Assembly: GCA_964600235.1 (NCBI GenBank)
Contig: CAZRIV010000001.1
Coordinates: 124,001-188,000, forward strand
DNA from: MWEI01 sp964600235
Lineage (GTDB): Bacteria > Desulfobacterota > Desulfomonilia > UBA1062
Direction: 5' to 3'
Length of the DNA: 64,000 nt
A model generated the notes under the pieces. That model was given only the letters and a program-made list of their open reading frames with translations. It searched no databases and was not told the DNA's origin. Of the stretch, positions 1 to 8,178 are shown piece after piece (the first letter of the stretch is position 1; each line of letters begins with the position of its first letter). Both the position numbers and the translations under genes were made by a program.

Positions 1-324
1 GGCATGATAACGGAACTCAAAGGCGACCCCCCTGAATATCAGGGCGATGAGCATGAGGGTTATGGGCAGGTAAAAGGCGGAAAGGAAGATGGAATAGACC
101 ATGGGGAAGGCGGCGAAGAGCCCGGCCCCGACGAGGATGAGCCAGGATTCGTTGCCGTCCCAGAAGGGGGTGATGGCATCGACCATGCCGTCCTTGAAGC
201 CCGCATCGCCCGTGGTCCCGGACAGTATGCCCACACCCAGGTCATACCCGTCGAGGATGACGTAGAAGAGTATGGCAAAGGCAATAAGAGACGCCCAGAA
301 TACACTCAGCCAGGATGCATCCAT
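1..324 (-). CDS. cydB: Cytochrome bd ubiquinol oxidase subunit II, N-terminal part (runs off window)
   Basis: This is the second subunit of the bd-type quinol oxidase, an integral membrane protein. Only the first 108 codons are in the window; the rest lies beyond position 1. The visible protein begins MDASWLSVFW and carries the DGYDLGVG motif typical of the CydB N-terminus, then a hydrophobic segment and FRGVAFEFR. A GAAAGGGG ribosome site precedes the ATG. It lies 13 bases after the cydA stop, the usual cydAB order, so the two are almost certainly co-transcribed. Other frames here are open but lack family motifs. Confidence 0.93.
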   Translation of the reverse strand, partial: MDASWLSVFWASLIAFAILFYVILDGYDLGVGILSGTTGDAGFKDGMVDAITPFWDGNESWLILVGAGLFAAFPMVYSIFLSAFYLPITLMLIALIFRGVAFEFRYHA

Positions 325-337
325 CGCACTACCCCTT

Positions 338-1696
338 TCATGTCGGAGATGCCGCTTCAGCCGCACCATGCGGGTCATTTGAACCGCTGCCCGACGGTCC
401 CTTGTGGAGCACGCCGTAGATATAGAAAACGCCCGGGATGAAGATGGCCGTGTATGCGAGGGCATAAGCGGCCAGCGTCATGAGCACGTCCGAACTGGAA
501 AGCGTGGGTGTTACTGACTCGGCTGTGCGCAGGAGTCCGTACACCGCCCAGGGCTGGCGGCCCACCTCGGTGGTGAACCAGCCCAGGACCACGGCCAGGA
601 ACCCGGACGGGAAGGCCAGGACGGCCGCCCACAGGAACCACCGGGCATTCTCCAGGCGGCCCTTCAGGCGCAGCAACAAGCCCAGGGAGGACAGGCCGAG
701 CATGAGGACACCCAGGCCCACCATGATGCGGAACGAGAAGAACGGGATCAGTATTGGGGGCCAGTCCTGCTCCGGGAAGTCGCTCAGGCCCGAGACCGGC
801 TCTGTCCAGCTGCCCGTGGCGAACCAGCTGCCCAGGTTCGGGGTGGTGACGGCAAAGAGGTTCCTCCTGTTTTTCACATCGGGTATGGCGAACCACAACT
901 GCGCCCCCGGGCTTTCGGGCTGCCAGCGCGCCTCCACGGCAGCGAATTTCGCCGGCTGGTGGGTGTACATGTGCTTGCCGTTGATGTCGCCTATGACGAT
1001 CTGGGCAACGATCAGGATCACGGTGAGGACCAGTCCCCAGTTCAGCATGATGCACCCCTCGGGCCTGCTTTCACTGCGGAGCAGGTAAAAGGCCCCTGCG
1101 GCGATGATGCACATGGAGGTGGTGAGAAATGACCCCAGCAGCATGTGCAGCCAGCGGAAAAGGAAGACAGGGCCCAGGACGATGGCGGTCCAGTCGCTGG
1201 GTATGATCTTCCCGTCCATGACCTCATAGCCCACAGGCACCTGCATCCAGCTGTTGTTGCACAGGATCCAGAAGGATGACAGCACGGCGCCGAAGGCGAG
1301 CATGCAGCACGAGAAGAAGTAGAACTTCGGTCCGACACGGTCTCTGCCGTACAGGACCACGCCCAGGAAGGTGGCCTCAAGCATGAATGCCGTGAAGGTC
1401 TCGTAGCCGAGCAGAGGCCCCATGACGGGTCCGATCCTGGTGGACATGACGCTCCAGTTGGTGCCGAACTGGAAGGCCATGACAATGCCCGACACGATGC
1501 CCATGGCAAAGAGTATGGCAAAGATCTTGAGCCAGAAATCGAAGAGGCGACGGTAAATCGCATTGCCCGCGGCCAGGTGCATCCCTTCGAGCACGGCTAC
1601 CCAGATTGCCAGGCCTATGGTGATGGAGGGAAAGAGGATATGGAAGGAGGCGGTGAATGCGAACTGGATGCGGGAGAGCATTAAGGGGTCTGTCAT
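338..1696 (-). CDS. cydA: Cytochrome bd ubiquinol oxidase subunit I
   Basis: CydA oxidises quinol at the membrane and passes electrons through hemes b558, b595 and d to oxygen. The heme ligands can be seen: His19 (ASFH), His184 (RWLHM) and the Met in FSFRIMVG. The GRQPW motif close to the quinol site is present. At 452 aa the protein is shorter than the E. coli enzyme (522 aa), so the Q-loop is of the short type found in many anaerobes and in cyanide-insensitive oxidases. An AGGAGG site precedes the start; GTG at 1699 (spacing 9) is as plausible as the ATG chosen here (spacing 12). With cydB it suggests oxygen scavenging or microaerobic respiration in an otherwise anaerobic-looking genome. 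Confidence 0.96.
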   Translation of the reverse strand: MTDPLMLSRIQFAFTASFHILFPSITIGLAIWVAVLEGMHLAAGNAIYRRLFDFWLKIFAILFAMGIVSGIVMAFQFGTNWSVMSTRIGPVMGPLLGYETFTAFMLEATFLGVVLYGRDRVGPKFYFFSCCMLAFGAVLSSFWILCNNSWMQVPVGYEVMDGKIIPSDWTAIVLGPVFLFRWLHMLLGSFLTTSMCIIAAGAFYLLRSESRPEGCIMLNWGLVLTVILIVAQIVIGDINGKHMYTHQPAKFAAVEARWQPESPGAQLWFAIPDVKNRRNLFAVTTPNLGSWFATGSWTEPVSGLSDFPEQDWPPILIPFFSFRIMVGLGVLMLGLSSLGLLLRLKGRLENARWFLWAAVLAFPSGFLAVVLGWFTTEVGRQPWAVYGLLRTAESVTPTLSSSDVLMTLAAYALAYTAIFIPGVFYIYGVLHKGPSGSGSNDPHGAAEAASPT

Positions 1697-1771
1697 CACG
1701 GAATAGAACCTCCTTGGGCGCGCGGTTTTTCTTACCCTCTCATCTAACTAAAATCATACATGGTTTAATTA

Positions 1772-1799
1772 TATATACGTGAAGCTAACATGATTGCAA
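1772..1799 (-). promoter_or_regulatory. Possible sigma70-type promoter of cydAB
   Basis: On the minus strand TTGCAA (1799-1794) is followed after 16 bases by TATATA (1777-1772), upstream of cydA. The match is moderate and rests on sequence only. No FNR or ArcA box was recognised. Confidence 0.35.
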
Positions 1800-1892
1800 G
1801 TCAAGGGGAAACATGGGCTGCCTGGTTCGGGGCATGGACCAAGTGCAGTGCCCATGAAACCTTGAACCGTACGGAACCGCTCTCCACGCAGT

Positions 1893-1944
1893 CTTGAACG
1901 GACCAAGTTTTTTCACCCCTTCAAACGCACATTCCTGATTAAAC
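1893..1944. repeat. Dispersed short repeat, copy 1
   Basis: The 16-mer at 1914-1929 (CACCCCTTCAAACGCA) is identical to 37522-37537, and similarity extends to both sides, from a T-rich run upstream to a TTAAA a few bases downstream. It lies between cydA and the end of the RND exporter gene. Function unknown; it may be a degenerate mobile or REP-like element. Confidence 0.5.
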
Positions 1945-1947
1945 GGC

Positions 1948-4308
1948 CTATGCCGCCTTGACGTTCCCCTCGCGGGCTTCCACCAGCGGGTCAAAGGGCA
2001 CGAAGTCATCCGGGGTCTTCTTCCCGAGCTTGGGCGGGAGGATCTTGATGCACGCCGGAAGGAAGGTCAGGGCGGACAGCGCGATGGTCAGCATGTCCAC
2101 GGCCACGAGTATGCCCATCTGGGAGATGACCGAAAACTGGGAAGGCACCAGGACCAGGAACCCAGCCGAGATGGCAAGGGCATTGTAAATGATGGCCCTG
2201 CCGGCGGTGTTCATGGTGTTCACGATGGCCTCATCCACGCTGCGGCCGAGCTGTATCTCGTAGCGGTACCGGCTGAGGAAATGGATGCAGTAATCGATCC
2301 CCAGGCCGATATCGATGCTGGCAACCGTTGCGGTGGCTGCATTGAGCTTTATGCCCGTGGAGCCCATGAGGCCGAAATCCAGGGTTATGGGGATGAGGAG
2401 CGGCACCATGCTGTAGATGCCGAGCCTGAAGGAACGGAAGATGCCCACTGTGACGAAGAAGCACAGGGTGAAGGAGAAGATGAAGCTCTGGATCTGGCTG
2501 TTCACGATGATGGAGTTGAACTCCTTGGCCAGCATGGCCATGCCCGTGGTGAGGACCCCCGCCACCTGGGGAATCCCTTTCTCCTTCTCTTCGAACCGTT
2601 TCACCGTATCCACCACATCCATGGTGAGGTAACTGCTCTGGGACTTCATCTGAAGCAGGATCTGCGCATCCTTGAAATCGAAGGTGACAAAGCTGTCCAG
2701 CTCGTCCCCACCCCCGGAGAAGGAATAGAGCAGGAGATACTGCGCCACCAGGTCCTTGGAATCGGGTATGGAGTAAAAGGCAGGGTCGCCTTCATGCATG
2801 GACTGGTTCATGCGTTTGATGAAATCCACTATGGACACCACCTTGCCGACCCCTTCGATCCCCTTCAGCTCGTTCTGGAGGCGGTCCATGGCCTTCAGGA
2901 CCGCCGGGTCCTTGATGTCGTCCGCGGCACTGCCCTTGAAGACCACGTTGTATTGCGACGTGCCCCCGAAGTTGTCGTTCAGGATCGTGTCAGCGTACCT
3001 GATGGGGCTGCGCTCCTTGAAATTTTCCGCCAGGTTCATGTCGCTGCGCACATGAAGGCCGAACACGAAGGACACGGCGAAGACCGCGAACGAGACGGCA
3101 AAGATAGAGCCTTTCCGGTGCAGGCTTAAGTGGGAAAACTTCTTCAGGATCGGGCCCACGATGTCGGTCCTGGTGTGGTGGTGGGCCGTGTATACCTTGT
3201 CTTCGCGGTTGGTCAGGGACATGACCGCAGGGATGAAGGTGAGGACCAGGGCCATGGCGCAGGTGAAACCGAAGGCCGAGGACATGCCGAACTGGGTGAG
3301 AGGGACAACCCACCACGAGCACAGGGACAGGAAACTGGTCAGCTCGGTCAGCCCGGCGATGAGCACCGGGACGGCTATCCTCATAAGGGTGACCTTCAGC
3401 TCCGCCTTGCCCTTTTTCCCTGAAGATACGTCGGCGAAGACGTTCTCCACCACGTGGACCCCGTACCCCACGCCCACTGCCATGAGCGCCACCGGCATGG
3501 CTGTGGAGATCATGGTGAGCGGGATCTCCGCCAGGGCCATCATGCCGAAGGTCCACAGGCAGGCGATGCCCACCGAGAGGAGCGGCAGGAGCATGCCGGC
3601 GAAATTCCTGAAAAAGAAGAAGAGCGCAATGAGCAGGACCACGGTCACCAGGGGGGGCAGGAAGATCAGGTCCCTGATCATATAGTGGCTCTGGAGTGCC
3701 TCCAGGACCTTGGTGCCCGATATGAAGAACTTTTCCGGGCCTTCGTATTTCTTCAGGATATCGGCCATGGTAAAATAGATGGGGATGATGTGGATGGTCT
3801 CTATGCCGCTGTCGAGCACTATGGAGATGGCCGCCCCGCGGCCGTCTTTCGTGACCAGGGCGCCGTTGAAGATGTCCCACTCAGCGACCCTGGCCTTCAA
3901 CTGGGCCATCTGCTGAGGCGTAGCGGGCACTGATCCGTCCTTGAAGAAGGGAGCTACCTCGAGGCCCGACGCGCTTCCCTGGATGTTCTTCACGTTCAGG
4001 ATATAGGTGACCTTCTTGATTCCCTTGATCTGCCGGATTTCTTCGGCCACCTTGTGGAGCTTGTCCAGAGAGCCCGGGTTATAGATGTCGGTGTGCAGCA
4101 TCCCGACTACGACATCCGCGTAGCGCTCGAAGGATTCCTTGTTCTCGATAAATTCCTTCACGCGCGGGTGGTCGTGCCTGAGCATGACCTCCACGCGTGA
4201 GTCCATCTTGATCTTGGGTATCTGGAGGGCAAAGAACAGGGTGATCACTGCGAGTATGCCAAGGACCCAATACGGGTGATCAATGGAAAAATCGATGATT
4301 CTCTTCAT
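1948..4308 (-). CDS. RND-superfamily exporter (MMPL/HAE3-type)
   Basis: This is a large inner-membrane exporter of the RND superfamily, resembling the MMPL/HAE3 group, which is usually linked to lipid or hydrophobe export. The 786-aa protein has a short cytoplasmic start (MKRIIDFSIDHPYWVLG), one membrane helix, a large periplasmic loop (about residues 35-230), a block of helices (about 240-400), a second loop (about 430-620) and a final block (about 625-760), the duplicated RND layout. GVGYGVHVVEN and GLGIDYCIHFL are the paired intramembrane motifs around the proton-relay Asp. The start is set by GAAGGGG just upstream; the frame stays open 45 codons further but without a ribosome site. No adaptor or outer-membrane channel gene is adjacent, so the substrate is unknown. 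Confidence 0.88.
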   Translation of the reverse strand: MKRIIDFSIDHPYWVLGILAVITLFFALQIPKIKMDSRVEVMLRHDHPRVKEFIENKESFERYADVVVGMLHTDIYNPGSLDKLHKVAEEIRQIKGIKKVTYILNVKNIQGSASGLEVAPFFKDGSVPATPQQMAQLKARVAEWDIFNGALVTKDGRGAAISIVLDSGIETIHIIPIYFTMADILKKYEGPEKFFISGTKVLEALQSHYMIRDLIFLPPLVTVVLLIALFFFFRNFAGMLLPLLSVGIACLWTFGMMALAEIPLTMISTAMPVALMAVGVGYGVHVVENVFADVSSGKKGKAELKVTLMRIAVPVLIAGLTELTSFLSLCSWWVVPLTQFGMSSAFGFTCAMALVLTFIPAVMSLTNREDKVYTAHHHTRTDIVGPILKKFSHLSLHRKGSIFAVSFAVFAVSFVFGLHVRSDMNLAENFKERSPIRYADTILNDNFGGTSQYNVVFKGSAADDIKDPAVLKAMDRLQNELKGIEGVGKVVSIVDFIKRMNQSMHEGDPAFYSIPDSKDLVAQYLLLYSFSGGGDELDSFVTFDFKDAQILLQMKSQSSYLTMDVVDTVKRFEEKEKGIPQVAGVLTTGMAMLAKEFNSIIVNSQIQSFIFSFTLCFFVTVGIFRSFRLGIYSMVPLLIPITLDFGLMGSTGIKLNAATATVASIDIGLGIDYCIHFLSRYRYEIQLGRSVDEAIVNTMNTAGRAIIYNALAISAGFLVLVPSQFSVISQMGILVAVDMLTIALSALTFLPACIKILPPKLGKKTPDDFVPFDPLVEAREGNVKAA

Positions 4309-4463
4309 GGAGGCCCCTTCAATTGCACTGTGCGGATTATAGCAAGTCTGTCCGTGCAATGAAAGATTATTGCCTGAGGCATACCTGCCGGATGCCCTTT
4401 GCCGGGCATGGAAGCGGGAAAGTCGGAAGGGATGCGGTTCCATGTGAGTTTGAAACCTGATCT

Positions 4464-4543
4464 GTTCAAACGATTCATCTCGCAGCCATGAATGTCCGGT
4501 ATATTCGGCATTCCTGAAAGGATGAGAGATGGCTCGTTTGAAC
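4464..4543. repeat. Imperfect inverted repeat in intergenic region
   Basis: Arms at 4464-4481 and 4526-4543 match at 16 of 18 positions (GTTCAAACGA..CATCTC against its complement), separated by 44 bases. It lies between the helicase and the RND exporter. The TTCAAACG and TGAACGGACC words recur in the repeat at 1893-1944. It could be a small mobile element remnant or a transcript-end structure. Confidence 0.5.
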
Positions 4544-4578
4544 GGACCTGTAAAGAGAATTCAGTTTAGAGATCGTTG

Positions 4579-5970
4579 TTACTCCCTGACAGAATCCAGC
4601 TTCACGCCCAGGTCACAGTACGCGGACATGCGTGATGAGAAGCTGTTCTTGAGCATGCCGTTGGTGTCGAGGTAGTCATAGATGAGGGCGTCGTCCTTGC
4701 CATCAATGACACGCAGGATCCGGCCGATGTACTGTTTCACCCTGCCGGTGAACTTCACCGGTGTGGCCAGGAATATGGAGGACAGCCGCTTCAGGTCGAA
4801 CCCTTCCCCGATGAGCTGGGCCGTTGCCACCAGGACCCGGGCATGGTTGTTGTCGAGCTCCTCCACGATCCGGGAACGCTCTTTCACCGGGACCGAGCCG
4901 GTGAGCAGGCATGTCTTTATACCGCGTGAGGCGATGGCACTGTAGAGCTCCTCGCAGTGGGATATCCTGTCCGAGATGACCAGGGCTATGCCCGTTGGGG
5001 TTGATCCCGTACGGTCCACCACATCGCTCACGATGAGCTCGTTCCTCTTCCTGTCGTTCACCAGGGCGGAGATCATGTACTGGTACTCGTCCGAGTCAAA
5101 GGAGAAGGCGCAGTTGGTATGGCGCACCATGAGCCGGGCGCGCATGATCCTGTCAATGGCCTGGAGTTCGTGGGAATGGATCTGATGCGCCCGGTCGCCC
5201 AGGTAGAAGTAGATGATCCTGGTGAGCTTGTCCCTGCGGTAAGGCGTCGCGGAAAGGCCGAGCATGAAGGTGCTGTCGAAGAGGCTTACCGCCTCGGTGA
5301 AGGTGCGGGCCGGGGTGTGATGGCACTCGTCCACCACCAGGTGGCCGATGACGGGTTTGACCTCGTCGATAACCTTGTAGAGGGAGTTGATGATGGCGAT
5401 GGTGAGCCGGTCGCCTATGGAGCATTTCCCGTCCCCGATGAGGCCGATTTCGCCCTCGGGGATATCGAGAAACTCGCATGAGCGCCTGAACCACTGGTAC
5501 ATGAGTTCCTTGGTGTGCACGATAACCAGGGCGGGCTGTTTCCTCCGGGCTATGGCGGCAAGGGCCATGACGGTCTTGCCCGCCCCCGGAGGTGCCTCCA
5601 GCACCCCGAACCTCCTGCCGGTCACGTCCTTCAGGGCAGAGGCCTGGTAGGGGTGGAGAGCGGCCTTGAAGCCCATATCCACGCCCGGCAGCAGTCTCGT
5701 CCTGTCGATCAGCTCAAAGGGGATGTCCTTGAGGCGGTGGCGAAGGGTGTGGATGTATCCCCTGGGCAGGATGAGGACGCCGCTCTTCCTCTTGTAGAAC
5801 CTTATGAATTCGGGCTGGAAGTTTCTCCTGCGGCTGCGGCTGTAGGTCTCCACCTGTTCCCATTTGGGGTTGGGCAGGGTGAGGTCTGCCTCGATGGCCT
5901 GCACTGCATGTTCGGGCAGATCGGCCTCGAAGATCCGGATGGCATTGTCTATGTGGATGGGGATCTTCAT
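4579..5970 (-). CDS. DEAD/DEAH-box superfamily 2 helicase
   Basis: This is an ATP-dependent nucleic-acid helicase or translocase of superfamily 2, closest in layout to the ResIII/XPB-like group. Motifs appear in the expected order in 463 aa: an N-terminal domain, motif I (EAPPGAGKT, about residue 130), motif Ia, motif II (DECHH), motif III (LSATPYRRD), then the C-terminal RecA domain with motif V and motif VI (QYIGRILR). DECHH and the small size argue for a DNA-repair or restriction-like helicase rather than an RNA helicase. No methylase, nuclease or specificity gene is adjacent, so a restriction system is not supported. The ATG at 5970 was preferred; a GTG at 5988 is possible. Confidence 0.85.
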   Translation of the reverse strand: MKIPIHIDNAIRIFEADLPEHAVQAIEADLTLPNPKWEQVETYSRSRRRNFQPEFIRFYKRKSGVLILPRGYIHTLRHRLKDIPFELIDRTRLLPGVDMGFKAALHPYQASALKDVTGRRFGVLEAPPGAGKTVMALAAIARRKQPALVIVHTKELMYQWFRRSCEFLDIPEGEIGLIGDGKCSIGDRLTIAIINSLYKVIDEVKPVIGHLVVDECHHTPARTFTEAVSLFDSTFMLGLSATPYRRDKLTRIIYFYLGDRAHQIHSHELQAIDRIMRARLMVRHTNCAFSFDSDEYQYMISALVNDRKRNELIVSDVVDRTGSTPTGIALVISDRISHCEELYSAIASRGIKTCLLTGSVPVKERSRIVEELDNNHARVLVATAQLIGEGFDLKRLSSIFLATPVKFTGRVKQYIGRILRVIDGKDDALIYDYLDTNGMLKNSFSSRMSAYCDLGVKLDSVRE

Positions 5971-6027
5971 GGGCGTGAACGCATACACCTGCGCATCCGG
6001 CGAGGTGCCTCCCGCAGGTTCATCGTG

Positions 6028-6612
6028 TCACTCAACAGCATCGAGCGCCACGGAGAGCTCTGCCAGGAGACTCTTTGCCTCATCTCTGCTCAGGGATACC
6101 TGTGCACAGCCCCCTCCGGGATGGGCAAGTCTCAACCGTATTTCGCTTCCCTGTTTCCTGACCTCGAAGGGGGTGTTGCCGGGCATCCTCACCGAGGGGG
6201 CAAGCCAGTCATCCGCATTGAATTCAGCCAGCTGGATAAGGACGCCGAAGGCATGCCTCGGGTGAATAAAGAGCTCTTTCCAGACGGTTCCATAGTCATG
6301 AAACCCGAAGTAGGGGATCTGGTTCGCCTCCAGGACCGCCCTGGCCTGGTCGATGTCCGGTGTCTGCATGGTTATGTGGTGGACCCCGCCCTGCCTGTCC
6401 CTGAGAAAGTTGTCCAGGAAGCTGGGCTTCCCGGTGGGGGTGAGCAGTTCAAGCCTGCTGAGATCGCCCAGGCAAAGATTCTCCCAGTAGTAATTCATGG
6501 ACGGGTCCTGGGCGGACGATCCGGGCACGGCGCCCAGGATGCCGGCAAAGAAACTGAAGGCCTTGTCGTAATCCTTCACGGCAATGGCAACGTGATCCAC
6601 ACGAGATATCAT
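6028..6612 (-). CDS. VOC-fold protein (glyoxalase / methylmalonyl-CoA epimerase-like)
   Basis: The 194-aa protein begins with the epimerase signature ISRVDHVAIAVKD, giving metal-ligand candidate His7, and has GVHHITMQT (His78/79) at the start of the second module. The last ligand, usually Glu in GVLIELV-type motifs of methylmalonyl-CoA epimerases, reads Gln here (GVLIQLAE, Q127). Gln is a known metal ligand in some glyoxalase I proteins, so metal binding may survive, but the substrate is uncertain. About 60 residues follow the VOC core, an extension not typical of the epimerase. Neighbours give no pathway context. A GGGGGTG ribosome site precedes the ATG. Confidence 0.8.
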   Translation of the reverse strand: MISRVDHVAIAVKDYDKAFSFFAGILGAVPGSSAQDPSMNYYWENLCLGDLSRLELLTPTGKPSFLDNFLRDRQGGVHHITMQTPDIDQARAVLEANQIPYFGFHDYGTVWKELFIHPRHAFGVLIQLAEFNADDWLAPSVRMPGNTPFEVRKQGSEIRLRLAHPGGGCAQVSLSRDEAKSLLAELSVALDAVE

Positions 6613-6777
6613 GGCACACCCCCAAGCGAGTTCATTTATTTTATGAGCCTAAGCGAAGCAGTGCTGCGGCGTCAAATGAAATTCTGATAATAGTATCCCC
6701 ATAAAACAGTTAATGCCTTGATAAGGCCAATTATAAAAAGAGATGTGCAAGCGAGTCATTTGAAACAGGTTACTTGT

Positions 6778-7527
6778 TCAGATTTCAATCGTCATACCGT
6801 CATAAGAACATTCGAATTCAACCTCATGGATACGCCCCAGCATTTCATGGCTCATGTGGGTGAGCACTATCCTGCGGGTATTGAGCAGGTGGCGGTTCAT
6901 ACGCAGGGTCTGGTAATCGAGGTGGTTCTCGAGTGGGCCTTCGAACTTGAAGCACTCACAGATGAGCAGGTCGGTGGATTCACAGGCATCTATGAGGTGG
7001 GTATTCCAACGGGTGTCACCCGAATAGGCAAGTGCCTTTAATCCAAAGTCGACACGTATGGAATGGGGTCTTGTGGCATATGAATGAACGGCGGGGAACA
7101 ACGTTACACCAACGCTGCCGAATGGGTAGGTCCTGAAGGCCTCCATCTCGATGAATGCCAGACCAAAGTCAAGTTCCCTGCTCCAGGAACCGGGGAAGAA
7201 GATGCTCATGCAGGCCCGCACGGCATCTTCAAGTCCAGGAGGGCCTGCGATGGTAAGGGATTTTGACCTGTCGGCAAGGATCTGTGTTTCACGCAGCAAA
7301 AAGGGTATGCCGCTGAAGTGGTCTCCGTGGAGATGGCTCACCAGGATGGTGTCTATGTCGTTAGGATTGATTCCGAAACGCCTCATGGCAGTCAGTGAGC
7401 TCGCACCGCAGTCCAGCAGAAATGGCCATGCGCCGGTATCAACATGCACACAGGGCTGCAGGCGACCTCCGCTGCCGAAGGCATCGCCGGATCCCAGGAA
7501 GGTGATGCTGATGTTCCCGTGCTTCAT
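6778..7527 (-). CDS. MBL-fold hydrolase, RNase Z-like
   Basis: This is a metallo-beta-lactamase-fold hydrolase of the RNase Z / beta-CASP-less group. The start ISITFLGSGDAFGSGGR matches the RNase Z-type N-terminus, the metal-binding signature is SHLHGDHFSG, and later ligands are in YSGDTRWN and LTHMSHEM. At 249 aa it is shorter than tRNase Z (about 300 aa), and the long flexible arm that grips tRNA is not evident. A phosphodiesterase or another small-substrate enzyme is therefore as likely as tRNA 3' processing. The gene is monocistronic on the minus strand, and no strong ribosome site is visible. Confidence 0.82.
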   Translation of the reverse strand: MKHGNISITFLGSGDAFGSGGRLQPCVHVDTGAWPFLLDCGASSLTAMRRFGINPNDIDTILVSHLHGDHFSGIPFLLRETQILADRSKSLTIAGPPGLEDAVRACMSIFFPGSWSRELDFGLAFIEMEAFRTYPFGSVGVTLFPAVHSYATRPHSIRVDFGLKALAYSGDTRWNTHLIDACESTDLLICECFKFEGPLENHLDYQTLRMNRHLLNTRRIVLTHMSHEMLGRIHEVEFECSYDGMTIEI

Positions 7528-7560
7528 TTATTAAAAGGCAACATACCATGAACGGGAAGA

Positions 7561-7600
7561 AAAAACACGAAAAGGGAAGCCTCCTGAGAGGCTTCCCTTA
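7561..7600 (-). terminator. Rho-independent terminator of the small membrane protein operon
   Basis: A perfect 10-bp stem (7574-7583 with 7588-7597; GGGAAGCCTC) closes a CTGA loop. Read on the minus strand it is followed by TTTTCGTGTTTTT. It lies just downstream of the 35-aa gene and isolates that operon from the hydrolase gene that follows. Confidence 0.85.
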
Positions 7601-7632
7601 TATTCCTGCAGGTGAGGTGCCCGGCGGTCTGG

Positions 7633-7740
7633 TTATTTGACGCGGGATGTCTCGGGCTGCTTTGCCGTGGCACGTGCTGCGAAGCGTGCTGCGATCGCTA
7701 TGAAAGATACCGCGCCGATACCTATGAACAGCAATGTCAT
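7633..7740 (-). CDS. 35-aa single-pass membrane microprotein
   Basis: This very short ORF encodes 35 residues: one hydrophobic helix (about residues 2-22, LLFIGIGAVSF onward) and a basic, polar tail ending TSRVK. Its ATG overlaps the stop of the upstream AtpZ-like gene (ATGA), the classic sign of translational coupling, and AAAGGAG lies at a good distance inside the upstream gene. The terminator follows its stop closely. These three facts support a real gene despite the length. I recognise no family. It would be the third component of the three-gene membrane unit here. Confidence 0.7.
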   Translation of the reverse strand: MTLLFIGIGAVSFIAIAARFAARATAKQPETSRVK

Positions 7741-7976
7741 GACTGCTTTCTCCTTTCCACCAGTACCTCTTCGATGAAACCCTTGAAACCTAAAACCAAA
7801 CCTATGATAAGTCCGAGCATCGTAAAGTTCGGGGCCATCTGAGTGATCTGATCGATATAGCTCCCGGCATACATGCCGAGGAAGGTCATGATGACCAGTA
7901 CGAAGGAAAGAGCGCTTATGCGTGCAATCCGCCTGGTCAGTTGCCTCGACATGCTGTCTTTTACGAGCCGTTTCAT
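7737..7976 (-). CDS. AtpZ/AtpI-like small membrane protein
   Basis: The 79-aa protein has two predicted helices (about 22-42 and 50-68) and the pattern of the AtpZ/ATPase_gene1 family: GMYAGSYID, then a Pro-x-Phe stretch and LGLIIGLVLGFKG. AtpZ proteins are normally encoded beside F1Fo ATP synthase genes and are linked to Mg/Ca handling and c-ring assembly. No ATP synthase gene is in this window; instead the gene sits between a 58-aa and a 35-aa membrane protein. The N-terminus is basic (MKRLVKDSMSRQLTRRIAR). A role in ion transport or as an assembly factor is inference. Confidence 0.72.
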   Translation of the reverse strand: MKRLVKDSMSRQLTRRIARISALSFVLVIMTFLGMYAGSYIDQITQMAPNFTMLGLIIGLVLGFKGFIEEVLVERRKQS

Positions 7977-8001
7977 GCCTGATTCTCCTGGGGTCCCTTC
8001 G

Positions 8002-8178
8002 TTAGAGCAGCTGAGCGATCATCTGCCTGACCGGACCGGAGTTGACGCCCACGAGTGCCACGATAAGTACGAATACCGCAGTGGCCTCAACGGGTGTGAG
8101 TCCCAGTACGCGGTACATGAATCTGATCCCGATCCCTGTAAGGAACAAGCAGCCTATTACGATCCAGAGTGTTACCAT
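8002..8178 (-). CDS. 58-aa two-helix membrane microprotein
   Basis: First gene of the small membrane operon. The 58 residues form two hydrophobic helices (about 3-24 and 32-47) joined by a short RVLGLTPVEA turn, ending PVRQMIAQLL. A strong ribosome site (AAAAGGAGAAC) precedes the ATG, and 25 bases separate its stop from the AtpZ-like start. I recognise no family. Good translation signals, the hydrophobic pattern and the operon position support it as a real gene although it is too short for most gene finders. Confidence 0.72.
   Translation of the reverse strand: MVTLWIVIGCLFLTGIGIRFMYRVLGLTPVEATAVFVLIVALVGVNSGPVRQMIAQLL

Noticed and set aside
4..441. 145-codon plus-strand open frame at the left edge
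   Set aside because: It lies antisense to the clear cydB start and cydA end and has no family motifs; an artefact of GC-rich codon use.
4579..5970. Helicase as part of a restriction or defence system
   Set aside because: No nuclease, methylase or other defence gene is adjacent; neighbours are an exporter and metabolic genes.
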